A stretch of DNA of 64,000 bases, taken from Enterococcus_K sp051713825. Lineage in GTDB: Bacteria; Bacillota; Bacilli; Lactobacillales; Enterococcaceae. The position numbers were made by a program, and so were the translations under genes. Positions 44,088 to 50,967 of the stretch are shown one piece after another; positions within the stretch are counted from its first letter, which is position 1; every line of letters begins with the position of its first letter. The stretch is from NCBI RefSeq assembly GCF_051713825.1, contig NZ_JBIOQR010000001.1, forward strand, positions 3,038,001 to 3,102,000. Reading direction: 5' to 3'. The notes beneath the pieces were generated by a model, which had not been told where the DNA came from, did no database searches, and worked only from the letters and a program-made list of their open reading frames with translations.

Positions 44088-45881
44088 CTAGTCATTAGCA
44101 TACAACTCCGATTGCATGAAATACAAGCTACTATACAGTCCTTCCGCCTTAAGCAACTCCTCATGAGTACCCTTTTCAATGATTTCTCCATTGTTCAAAC
44201 AGAATATATAATCACAAAACTTTGTACTGGCTAACCTATGAGAAATAAAAAAGGTCGTCTTGTTTTTTGTTAATAAATTAAATCTTGTATATAGTTCCAT
44301 TTCTGCTTTTGGATCCATCGCTGCAGTTGGTTCATCTAAGATAATAATGGGTGCCTGTTTTAATTCTGCTCTAGACAATACAATCTTTTGCCCTTCTCCA
44401 CCTGACGGCTCGAATCCTTTTTCATCAAAATTTTTATAGAGCGAGGTATCTAAACCATTTTCATATTTCTCAATGTCAAAACCATTATTTTTGAGTGTCT
44501 CACATATTAAGAAATCAGGTATCTTCCCTTTATTTTCAAAGACCAAATTGTCTCGAAGGCTAAAGGAAAATAGTTTAAAATCTTGAAATACAGTGGCAAT
44601 TAATTGTGTAAATTCCTTATGATCAATTTTTTGTATATCGAGTCCATTCATCAATATTCTTCCCTTGGTTGGTTTATACAATCGACAAATCAACTTTATC
44701 AGCGTGGTTTTCCCTGCGCCGTTTTCGCCAACGATTGCAACTTTATCACCTGAATTAATTTTAAAATTTGCTTGTTTTAAAGAATAATTTGCTGCATTTG
44801 GATATTTGAACCAAACATCTTCAAACTTAATTTCAATTTTGTTAAACAGTTGAGGCCCCCTTATTGTTTCTTCAGTATTCATTTGTGGTATCTGCATGTA
44901 AGAAGATAAGGCTTCAAAATAACTTTCATACTGCCTGATTGTCGTTAGGCTTTCTAAAACTTGTTTTAGTAAATTGCTAAATGTATTAATCGAGGACATG
45001 TACATGGTAAAGTCCCCTATCGATATCTTTTTTGCCAGAAATTGAGCGATTAAAAAAACATAGGCCATACCGTCACGAAGAAAATTGGACAACAAGCCAA
45101 TATTTTCCACCTTAACTGACTCATTCACTTGTTTTGTGTAAAATTCATTTCCTTCACTCAAATGCTTGTCTACCTTCTTAGTTAACCACGAAGATAAATC
45201 AAAGATCCTTATTTCTTTCGCATATTGAAAGGATTCGATAACATTAATTAGATAAGTTGTTCTTCGTTCTATGGGTGCTTTTTCCATATCCCATGCAACA
45301 TATTTTTGTTTAGTTTTATTATCAAAATAACTAGTCACGATAGATAAAAGGATAAATATGCCTAGTAAATAAATATTTAATGTTGAAATAATTCCAATAA
45401 TCCCTAAAAAGACCACTAGATTTCCTAAAATACCGGCAAAGTTATCAAACACAATACCAAATCCCTGACCGTTTCCATATAAAAATTTTGATGCTTTTTC
45501 TTTATGATCCAAAAATTCTGCACTTTCTATTTTTTCAAAATCAGCTGTCGCCATTTTTCTTGTCAGTTCAGATTGAAAAGATATAAATAAATGTGATTTC
45601 TGAATAAACGCGTGTTTCTTTAAAGCATTCGCTAGATAACCTCCTAAAAATTGATAGCCTAATAAAAGACTGACATATAAGAAAAGGTAGTCTACTCTTT
45701 GGAAATTAACCAATTCATCAATAATAAATTTTGGTAGAACAATTAATAACAACGGCAGGATTGATATAACCAATTGATACAAAAACGTATACAGAACATA
45801 CTTTTTATTGTATAACCAACAATAGCTAATAAAGAATTTTATACTCTTAATTTTTCTTTCCTCCTCAGTAGAAATAATCAC
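44088..45881 (-). CDS. ABC exporter, fused permease and ATPase
   Basis: This 597-residue protein has about six membrane segments in residues 20-310 and an ATPase domain with Walker A GENGAGKTTLIKL, the Q-loop VFQDFKLFSF, signature PSGGEGQK and Walker B PIIILDEPTAAMDP. There is no N-terminal C39 peptidase domain, so leader removal would need another protease of the cluster. It probably exports the mature peptides. The GTG at 45881 overlaps the previous gene by 17 bp but lacks a ribosome site; a strong GAGGAGG sits right after the previous stop, seven bases before an in-frame ATT (45851), a possible non-canonical start. Confidence 0.85.
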   Translation of the reverse strand: MIISTEEERKIKSIKFFISYCWLYNKKYVLYTFLYQLVISILPLLLIVLPKFIIDELVNFQRVDYLFLYVSLLLGYQFLGGYLANALKKHAFIQKSHLFISFQSELTRKMATADFEKIESAEFLDHKEKASKFLYGNGQGFGIVFDNFAGILGNLVVFLGIIGIISTLNIYLLGIFILLSIVTSYFDNKTKQKYVAWDMEKAPIERRTTYLINVIESFQYAKEIRIFDLSSWLTKKVDKHLSEGNEFYTKQVNESVKVENIGLLSNFLRDGMAYVFLIAQFLAKKISIGDFTMYMSSINTFSNLLKQVLESLTTIRQYESYFEALSSYMQIPQMNTEETIRGPQLFNKIEIKFEDVWFKYPNAANYSLKQANFKINSGDKVAIVGENGAGKTTLIKLICRLYKPTKGRILMNGLDIQKIDHKEFTQLIATVFQDFKLFSFSLRDNLVFENKGKIPDFLICETLKNNGFDIEKYENGLDTSLYKNFDEKGFEPSGGEGQKIVLSRAELKQAPIIILDEPTAAMDPKAEMELYTRFNLLTKNKTTFFISHRLASTKFCDYIFCLNNGEIIEKGTHEELLKAEGLYSSLYFMQSELYAND

Positions 45882-46614
45882 TTGAGATTATTTCATCAGA
45901 AATTTTTAAAGGCACACGTAAAAAACCCATGTTTTCTTCTTTATAGCTGCTCAGCTTTATAATTTTGTGGTTTTCTGGATAGATTAATACTTTATACTCA
46001 TCACCTATATAACTACATGGCGGGGAGGAATATGATTTTATTTGAAAAAACAAATGATCAAATCCTTTACTTGCTTGGATTCTTCCAAAAAATCGCGAAA
46101 AGTAATTCAAGTCAATTGTTTCATAACAGATACTAGTTAAGTACTTATTTTTTATAAAACTTCTTTTTTCTCCAGTTTCAATAAGCTTTGCTCCATAATT
46201 TTTTGTAAATGGCAAAAAATCAAACACATAATATTTTTTTTTATGATAAATATAGTTAAAAACATGACCTGTACCGTTAGGTCTAAATAAACTTAACATG
46301 CCAACCTCGTCAAATTTATTTTTCAGTTCAAAACAAGCCCATCCCGCAGTTGAAGAACAACACCCTGAGTTAGATAAAAATGCTATATCTCCTGTTCTAT
46401 GAAACTCCCAATTCAATCCTGAATCATTTATATATAAGGTATCATCAAATTCTTTAAAGTTTATGCTTTGGAAAAATAATAATGAGTCTAATAGAGTAAC
46501 TCTATTATTCCCAGTTGTTACTTTTCCCAACGTATTAAACGGAACCCAGTATAACTCCTCAGATAGTTTCGTTTTAAAGTTTGCGTCATTCACTAAATTT
46601 ATTATTCTAACCAC
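45865..46614 (-). CDS. Putative Cys/His/Asp-triad peptidase-like protein of the RiPP cluster
   Basis: I do not recognise a named family in this 249-residue protein. It has the spacing of a transglutaminase/papain-like fold: Cys pair in SNSGCCSSTAGWACFEL (C85/C86), His in GTGHVFNYIY (H117) and Asp in KKYYVFDFLPF (D132), each in the expected hydrophobic setting. There is no signal peptide or membrane segment. A role in leader cleavage or amide-bond chemistry on the precursor peptides is inference from fold and operon. The apparent start is GTG at 46614 with a weak site. It overlaps the ABC gene. Confidence 0.55.
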   Translation of the reverse strand: MVRIINLVNDANFKTKLSEELYWVPFNTLGKVTTGNNRVTLLDSLLFFQSINFKEFDDTLYINDSGLNWEFHRTGDIAFLSNSGCCSSTAGWACFELKNKFDEVGMLSLFRPNGTGHVFNYIYHKKKYYVFDFLPFTKNYGAKLIETGEKRSFIKNKYLTSICYETIDLNYFSRFFGRIQASKGFDHLFFQIKSYSSPPCSYIGDEYKVLIYPENHKIIKLSSYKEENMGFLRVPLKISDEIISSDYFY

Positions 46615-46631
46615 CTTGACTTTCTATTAAA

Positions 46632-48419
46632 TCATGAAAAATATGCTTCTATAGTTTCTATAATTTTACTTTCAGTTTGCTTATTTCCCACTTCGACAAC
46701 TACACAACTAAATATAGACTCTAACTCTTGTATCCTATTTTCTATTTCAATCAAAGATGCTTTTATTTTTTTATCATTAATAATACCCCAACCATCTTTG
46801 AATAAGAACGGGTACAGTCCAAGAGTAATAACTTTACAGTCGATTAAATTCTCAATACTATGAATCGTTCTAGATATATATTCATTAGTATCATCAAAAT
46901 TGATTGTTAATATAATCGCATCGGGATTTGTTCCTATTAAAAAACTCAATTGAGCTAACGGAATTTGGCCAACATTAAATACTTCTTGTGGGATTGTTCC
47001 AGATTGTGATCCAACAATAATAATATCATTGCTCTTACTATCAATTAAACTTAATAAATAATTAGATTCTTCAACAATTTGATAAGGAGTTAAATTTTCG
47101 ATTCCTAAATACCCAAATGGGTATGTATAATCAAAGTCAAATAAAAATGAAGTTGGCTCGGTCCCCAAGCTTCCAACATTATATCCTTTTCTTTCTAATA
47201 TATTTTTTATCTGTAATTGCAAGGTAAACTTGCCTTGACTTCTGCTTGTTCCGAAAACACCTAATATCGGTGTTTTAAAGATAAATAGCTTCCCAAATTT
47301 TTCACCTTTAAAGGTTGATAATTTATCAGCTGAAAATAAAGTCAATCCTTTTTTATCAAATCCCTCCTGAAAATCCTTTATATGCAATGAATCAAAACAA
47401 AAGACACTAACATTATTCTCCAAACATTTAATTAATAATTCTTCTTTTAAGTTAATATTTGAAATATTAGAAATTTCTTCCAAATGACCTATCACTAATA
47501 AATCAATAGCACCGTAATTAATTTCCTTGTAGGATTTTATTTCTGTCTCAACGGAACTATCATAAAACGATGTAACTTTTTTCCCGAGATTTCCAGAAAA
47601 TTTAAAGTCATAAAAGCCTGAAACATTAAATTTCAGCTGATTCGAAAAGTTGAATACTGAATTAATCTCTTTATTAAATGGTACAAAACTTACATTTTCA
47701 ACACTCTTATCTATCGCTATTTCTTGAATCTCATCAAAATTATATACAAATTTAGCTATTTTCTTTAGCTCATTAAGAATAGAATTTCTATCCATTCCGT
47801 AATAGTTATTCACAACATATGCTGTTACATATGCACAAGCAAACGATGAACCTTGATTCAAGGTAAATTCTGGATTATACCACGGAACCCTTTGAAGTCC
47901 ACCTTTTGCTTTTACATTTATAATACTGTTTTCAACTATTACAAAATCATTCTTTTTTAAACAACGATAGGATGAATCTACACCGATAACTTGTTCAAAT
48001 GCAGCAGGATATGACACCGCACCAGCATTATCAAATGCCGATATTATAATGAAATCTTTTGAAACTAGTTTTATTATTTCTTGTAATTCAGAATCAAAAA
48101 GTATAGTACCTACACTACAATTGATTACACCTGATATATATCTTTCATGTATAAATATCAGACTTCTCTTTAATAGATTCAACATTTTCTCTTCATCACT
48201 TGAGTAAATATCAAAAAACGTGAGTTTCACTTCACTATCCTCTATATTCTTTGATAAAATACCACCAATTGCTGTACCGTGTGGGTTAGTAATCATTTTA
48301 TCGTAACCTTTTTCCCACTTATGACCTTTTTCGTCAACTCTATATAAATCTAAATCTCTATTATCAAAATACTGATGCGTTGGATCAGGATAGCTATCTA
48401 TAATAAATACATTCTTCAT
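46632..48419 (-). CDS. Subtilisin-like (S8) protease fused to a DUF1611-like P-loop domain
   Basis: This 595-residue cytoplasmic protein has two parts. Residues 1 to about 235 are a compact S8 protease with a full triad: Asp8 in FIIDSYP, His47 in NPHGTAIGGIL, Ser192 in NQGSSFACAYV, and oxyanion Asn131 in SAFDNAG. There is no signal or pro-region. Residues about 300-595 resemble DUF1611: VLGVFGTSRSQGKFTLQL-type P-loop (about 387-400) and VGSLGTEPTSFLFDFD. The gene follows the peptide genes after a hairpin. It may cut leaders in an NTP-dependent manner. It could correspond to peptide-maturation proteins known from clostridial tandem-peptide cassettes, which I recall but cannot check. Confidence 0.75.
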   Translation of the reverse strand: MKNVFIIDSYPDPTHQYFDNRDLDLYRVDEKGHKWEKGYDKMITNPHGTAIGGILSKNIEDSEVKLTFFDIYSSDEEKMLNLLKRSLIFIHERYISGVINCSVGTILFDSELQEIIKLVSKDFIIISAFDNAGAVSYPAAFEQVIGVDSSYRCLKKNDFVIVENSIINVKAKGGLQRVPWYNPEFTLNQGSSFACAYVTAYVVNNYYGMDRNSILNELKKIAKFVYNFDEIQEIAIDKSVENVSFVPFNKEINSVFNFSNQLKFNVSGFYDFKFSGNLGKKVTSFYDSSVETEIKSYKEINYGAIDLLVIGHLEEISNISNINLKEELLIKCLENNVSVFCFDSLHIKDFQEGFDKKGLTLFSADKLSTFKGEKFGKLFIFKTPILGVFGTSRSQGKFTLQLQIKNILERKGYNVGSLGTEPTSFLFDFDYTYPFGYLGIENLTPYQIVEESNYLLSLIDSKSNDIIIVGSQSGTIPQEVFNVGQIPLAQLSFLIGTNPDAIILTINFDDTNEYISRTIHSIENLIDCKVITLGLYPFLFKDGWGIINDKKIKASLIEIENRIQELESIFSCVVVEVGNKQTESKIIETIEAYFS

Positions 48420-48440
48420 TTATCTCTAACTCATCTCCCA

Positions 48441-48483
48441 AAATAAAGCAGGTGAATAAAAACTCATTCACCTACTTATTTAA
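48441..48483 (-). terminator. Hairpin after the precursor peptide genes
   Basis: AGGTGAAT pairs with ATTCACCT, extended by AAATAAG/CTTTATTT, and is followed by a short T-rich tract. Placed right after the fifth peptide stop, it probably gives partial termination, so peptides are made in excess of the downstream enzymes. Confidence 0.65.
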
Positions 48484-48484
48484 T

Positions 48485-48598
48485 TTACCAGTTTAATCCA
48501 CAACTTAAACCACATAAGCTTCCATTACCTTCTCCATAAAAACTAATCCAGTTTTTATTTTGTTTGATTTGTTTCTTTTTTAGTAGCTCCTTCTTCAA
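48485..48598 (-). CDS. RiPP precursor peptide E
   Basis: This 37-residue peptide has a Lys-rich N-terminus (KKELLKKKQIKQNK) followed by the core NWISFYGEGNGSLCGLSCGL-NW. It starts at TTG 48598 behind GGAAAGGAAG. It shares the NWxxFYGE...CGxxCGLNW pattern with peptides A-D and ends in Trp like all of them. It is the last of the five tandem copies and overlaps the terminator hairpin region. Confidence 0.82.
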   Translation of the reverse strand: MKKELLKKKQIKQNKNWISFYGEGNGSLCGLSCGLNW

Positions 48599-48614
48599 CT
48601 GTACTCTTCCTTTC

Positions 48615-48728
48615 CTACCAATTTAATCCGCATCCCAAACCGCAGTTATGTCCACCTGACTCACCATAAAATTGTATCCAGTTTTGTTGATATTTTTTTA
48701 TCTTTTTTTTCATTAGCTCTTTTTTCAT
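48615..48728 (-). CDS. RiPP precursor peptide D
   Basis: This 37-residue peptide starts with ATG at 48728 behind GGAGAGGG and has a basic leader-like part (MKKELMKKKIKKYQQ) followed by the core NWIQFYGESGGHNCGLGCGL-NW. The two Cys are three residues apart, as in the other copies. Its leader is most similar to that of peptide E. Confidence 0.88.
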   Translation of the reverse strand: MKKELMKKKIKKYQQNWIQFYGESGGHNCGLGCGLNW

Positions 48729-48739
48729 TTTTCCCTCTC

Positions 48740-48847
48740 CTACCAACCTAAACCGCACATAAAGCCGCACACTGTTCCATTACTTGCTTCTCCATAGAAT
48801 TGTATCCAATTTAATTCATTTTTTCTTTTTGCTTTCTTTAACTTCAT
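48740..48847 (-). CDS. RiPP precursor peptide C
   Basis: This 35-residue peptide starts with ATG at 48847 behind AAGGAGAAA and has the basic start MKLKKAKRKNEL followed by the core NWIQFYGEASNGTVCGFMCG-LGW. It is the only copy with Gly in place of Asn before the last Trp and has one extra residue before the first Cys. Confidence 0.88.
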   Translation of the reverse strand: MKLKKAKRKNELNWIQFYGEASNGTVCGFMCGLGW

Positions 48848-48863
48848 CTTTTTCTCCTTTTCC

Positions 48864-48968
48864 TTACCAGTTTAAACCACAGCTAATTCCACAAAAATCA
48901 CCATTCGACTCACCATAAAAGCGCATCCAATTTAGTTTACATCTTCTTTTTCTTTTCATTAATTTCAT
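48864..48968 (-). CDS. RiPP precursor peptide B
   Basis: This 34-residue peptide starts with ATG at 48968 behind AAGGAGGT and has the start MKLMKRKRRCKL followed by the core NWMRFYGESNGDFCGISCGL-NW. It has an extra Cys in the leader part. Confidence 0.88.
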   Translation of the reverse strand: MKLMKRKRRCKLNWMRFYGESNGDFCGISCGLNW

Positions 48969-48981
48969 AAGTACCTCCTTA

Positions 48982-49089
48982 TTACCAGTTCAAACCACAC
49001 CCTATACCGCATCCTATACCGCTTGCTTCTCCATAAAAACCAATCCAGTTGCTTTTTTGCTTAGTACTTTTCCTTTTTTTTAATCTCAT
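48982..49089 (-). CDS. RiPP precursor peptide A
   Basis: This 35-residue peptide starts with ATG at 49089 behind AAGGAGGTGA, the strongest ribosome site of the five. The start MRLKKRKSTKQKS is followed by the core NWIGFYGEASGIGCGIGCGL-NW. It is the first of the tandem copies, 44 bp downstream of the acyl-carrier-like gene. Pattern conservation between copies (core fixed, leader and loop variable) shows these are real genes. Confidence 0.9.
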   Translation of the reverse strand: MRLKKRKSTKQKSNWIGFYGEASGIGCGIGCGLNW

Positions 49090-49133
49090 GTCCGTCACCT
49101 CCTTAATTTATTTTCAAACAATTCATTTTGATA

Positions 49134-49382
49134 TCATGTGGATAACTTTTCTTCATCATCAAATTTTATTTTCCGAATCAGATCAACAATATCTTGAAAG
49201 CTTTCTAGCAAGTCAATATTTAAATATCTATCTTCTATCTCAATATTGAAATTTTCTTCAATTTCAACTACTAATGAGATAAAAGATAATGAATCATCAA
49301 TATAATCACTTAACCTAAACCCTTCTTCTTTCTCAATAAATATCCCCAAATTCTCGAAACATTGCTTCAATTGTTCATTCAT
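49134..49382 (-). CDS. Acyl-carrier-like protein of the RiPP cluster
   Basis: This 82-residue acidic helical protein has the carrier-protein motif DDSLSFISLVVEIEENFNIEI; Ser31 in the DSL motif is the expected phosphopantetheine attachment site. Carrier proteins of this kind are unusual beside radical SAM peptide maturases, but an acyl-carrier-related protein is known, from memory, in clostridial tandem-peptide maturation cassettes. It could present an acyl group or hold the peptide. It lies 20 bp after the maturase gene. Confidence 0.8.
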   Translation of the reverse strand: MNEQLKQCFENLGIFIEKEEGFRLSDYIDDSLSFISLVVEIEENFNIEIEDRYLNIDLLESFQDIVDLIRKIKFDDEEKLST

Positions 49383-49402
49383 AAAAAAACCTACTTTCTA
49401 TG

Positions 49403-50713
49403 CTAACGAATATATTTAAAATGGTTCTGAGAATCTAGTAATGTCATCACATGCCGTAAAGAGTTCATTTCGTACCCGCATTTTCCTTCATCAGAAAGTA
49501 ACCATCCTTTTGCTGCACAAGTTCTTTCGAAGCAAGATAAAGAAAACGGACATTCCATACAGTTAGAATTTATACCATCTCTTCTACCAATAACCCATTT
49601 TGATACCTTTTTTTCATCAATATACATTTTTCCGTCTTCAAACAATTTACCTATTTGATTGTCTTCGGAGTTAAACAACATTGTACATTTATATATTGTT
49701 CCTTCACTACCAACAATCAAATAGTTTTTTCTAGAGGAATCACACATACCATTTATCAACATATTTTTATATTCATCAATATTAAGGGGATATTTTTTTA
49801 TTCCGTTTAAAATAGGTAAATAAATATCATCAAAAGCACTTACTAATTCTTTATTTACATCTTTTACTACTTCTCCTCCCCAATCACCTACTGGTCTAAA
49901 AATAAAAGAAAATCTTTTATCGCTATAAAATCTTTCGTGCATGAATTTTATATATTTATCGATATTCTTTAAGTTCTCTTTTGTCAAATTACACCTAATG
50001 ATAATTCTGAAGGCTCCTGTCTTTAAATTATCTCTGATACTTTCTAAGTTACTTATTATCTCTCCAAAACTTTCTCTTCCTGAAGCTAGCCTTCGATATT
50101 TATTATGGTCTTCAGCGACTCCATCAATTGTAATAGTATACTGTCTCAGCCCGACAGACAGTAATTTCTTAAAGTTATTTTCATTCAATAAATAACCGTT
50201 TGTAGTGATCCCAGAAGAGAAGGGTCTCTTCGATTGTATACATATTTTTTTAATCTCTTCAGATAAGTATAGTATCTTTTTAATGCCTAATAATGGTTCT
50301 CCACCAAACCAAGATATTTGAACAGCGGTATAATTTTTAATATTTTTTCGTAACCATATAATTAATGATTCTGCTACTTCATCATCTAAATTTCCTCTTT
50401 TAAAATCTTCATAACAGTATGAGCACCTAAAATTGCATTGCTCAGAAGATAATATCGTTAGTCTTAAAGTAGCGTCCATGATATGTTCTTGATATTTATA
50501 TTGGATATATGATTCTTCATTTTTATTTGATTTAACTAATATTCCATAACTAAGCAAGTCTTCCATTAATTTTTTATGCTTGTCACTTTCGTTATAGTTA
50601 GCAAATAACTCCTGATTGATTTTAATAAATGTATTCTTTTCCGAGTTATAGATTAATAAATTTTCTCCGCTTTTTACAATATTATTAAACTTTGAATACT
50701 TTAGTTTCTCCAC
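49403..50713 (-). CDS. Radical SAM/SPASM peptide maturase
   Basis: This 436-residue enzyme has the radical SAM cluster motif CNFRCSYC (C93, C97, C100), SAM-binding WFGGEPLLG, and a C-terminal SPASM domain with CDSSRKNYLIVGSEGTIYKC-type CX(14)GX4C, then CMECPFSLSCFERTC and a last Cys in DEGKC, providing two auxiliary iron-sulfur clusters. The first 80 residues resemble a small peptide-binding domain. Such enzymes form thioether, carbon-carbon or other cross-links in short peptides, here probably on the Cys, Trp, Tyr or Asn of the five precursors. Start is GTG at 50713 behind GGGAGAG. It is the first gene of the operon. Confidence 0.9.
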   Translation of the reverse strand: MEKLKYSKFNNIVKSGENLLIYNSEKNTFIKINQELFANYNESDKHKKLMEDLLSYGILVKSNKNEESYIQYKYQEHIMDATLRLTILSSEQCNFRCSYCYEDFKRGNLDDEVAESLIIWLRKNIKNYTAVQISWFGGEPLLGIKKILYLSEEIKKICIQSKRPFSSGITTNGYLLNENNFKKLLSVGLRQYTITIDGVAEDHNKYRRLASGRESFGEIISNLESIRDNLKTGAFRIIIRCNLTKENLKNIDKYIKFMHERFYSDKRFSFIFRPVGDWGGEVVKDVNKELVSAFDDIYLPILNGIKKYPLNIDEYKNMLINGMCDSSRKNYLIVGSEGTIYKCTMLFNSEDNQIGKLFEDGKMYIDEKKVSKWVIGRRDGINSNCMECPFSLSCFERTCAAKGWLLSDEGKCGYEMNSLRHVMTLLDSQNHFKYIR

Positions 50714-50757
50714 TTTTATTCATCTCTCCCTTTGCTCATTCATTCACTATTGATTGC

Positions 50758-50794
50758 AGTATAAACCCACAAAGTCACTTTGTAAACGTTTTCT
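50758..50794 (-). promoter_or_regulatory. Promoter, perfect cre and palindromic operator of the RiPP cluster
   Basis: Minus-strand TTTACA (50781-50786) and TATACT (50758-50763) are spaced 17 bp, about 45 bp before the GTG of the maturase gene. TTGTAAACGTTTTCT (50780-50794) matches the cre consensus at every fixed position and covers the -35 box. ACAAAGTCACTTTGT (50769-50783), a perfect 15-bp palindrome, fills the spacer and suggests a second repressor. Confidence 0.75.
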
Positions 50795-50967
50795 TTCTTT
50801 AGAACAATATTTTTTTTATTTCCCCTGAATTATTCATACTTTTAAAAAAATAACGAAGAAAACCTTAAAACCAAATTTTAGAGAACTTGGCACCTAATTT
50901 TGAATCTATTCAGAAGAAAAATTGGATTCGAAACTTAATTCTGCCTTCATTTCTTGGGTTTCACTTA

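Noticed and set aside
43074..50713. Classical lantibiotic or sactipeptide cluster
   Set aside because: No LanB/C/M genes, no C39 domain on the exporter, and the peptides have only two core cysteines with no serine/threonine-rich core.
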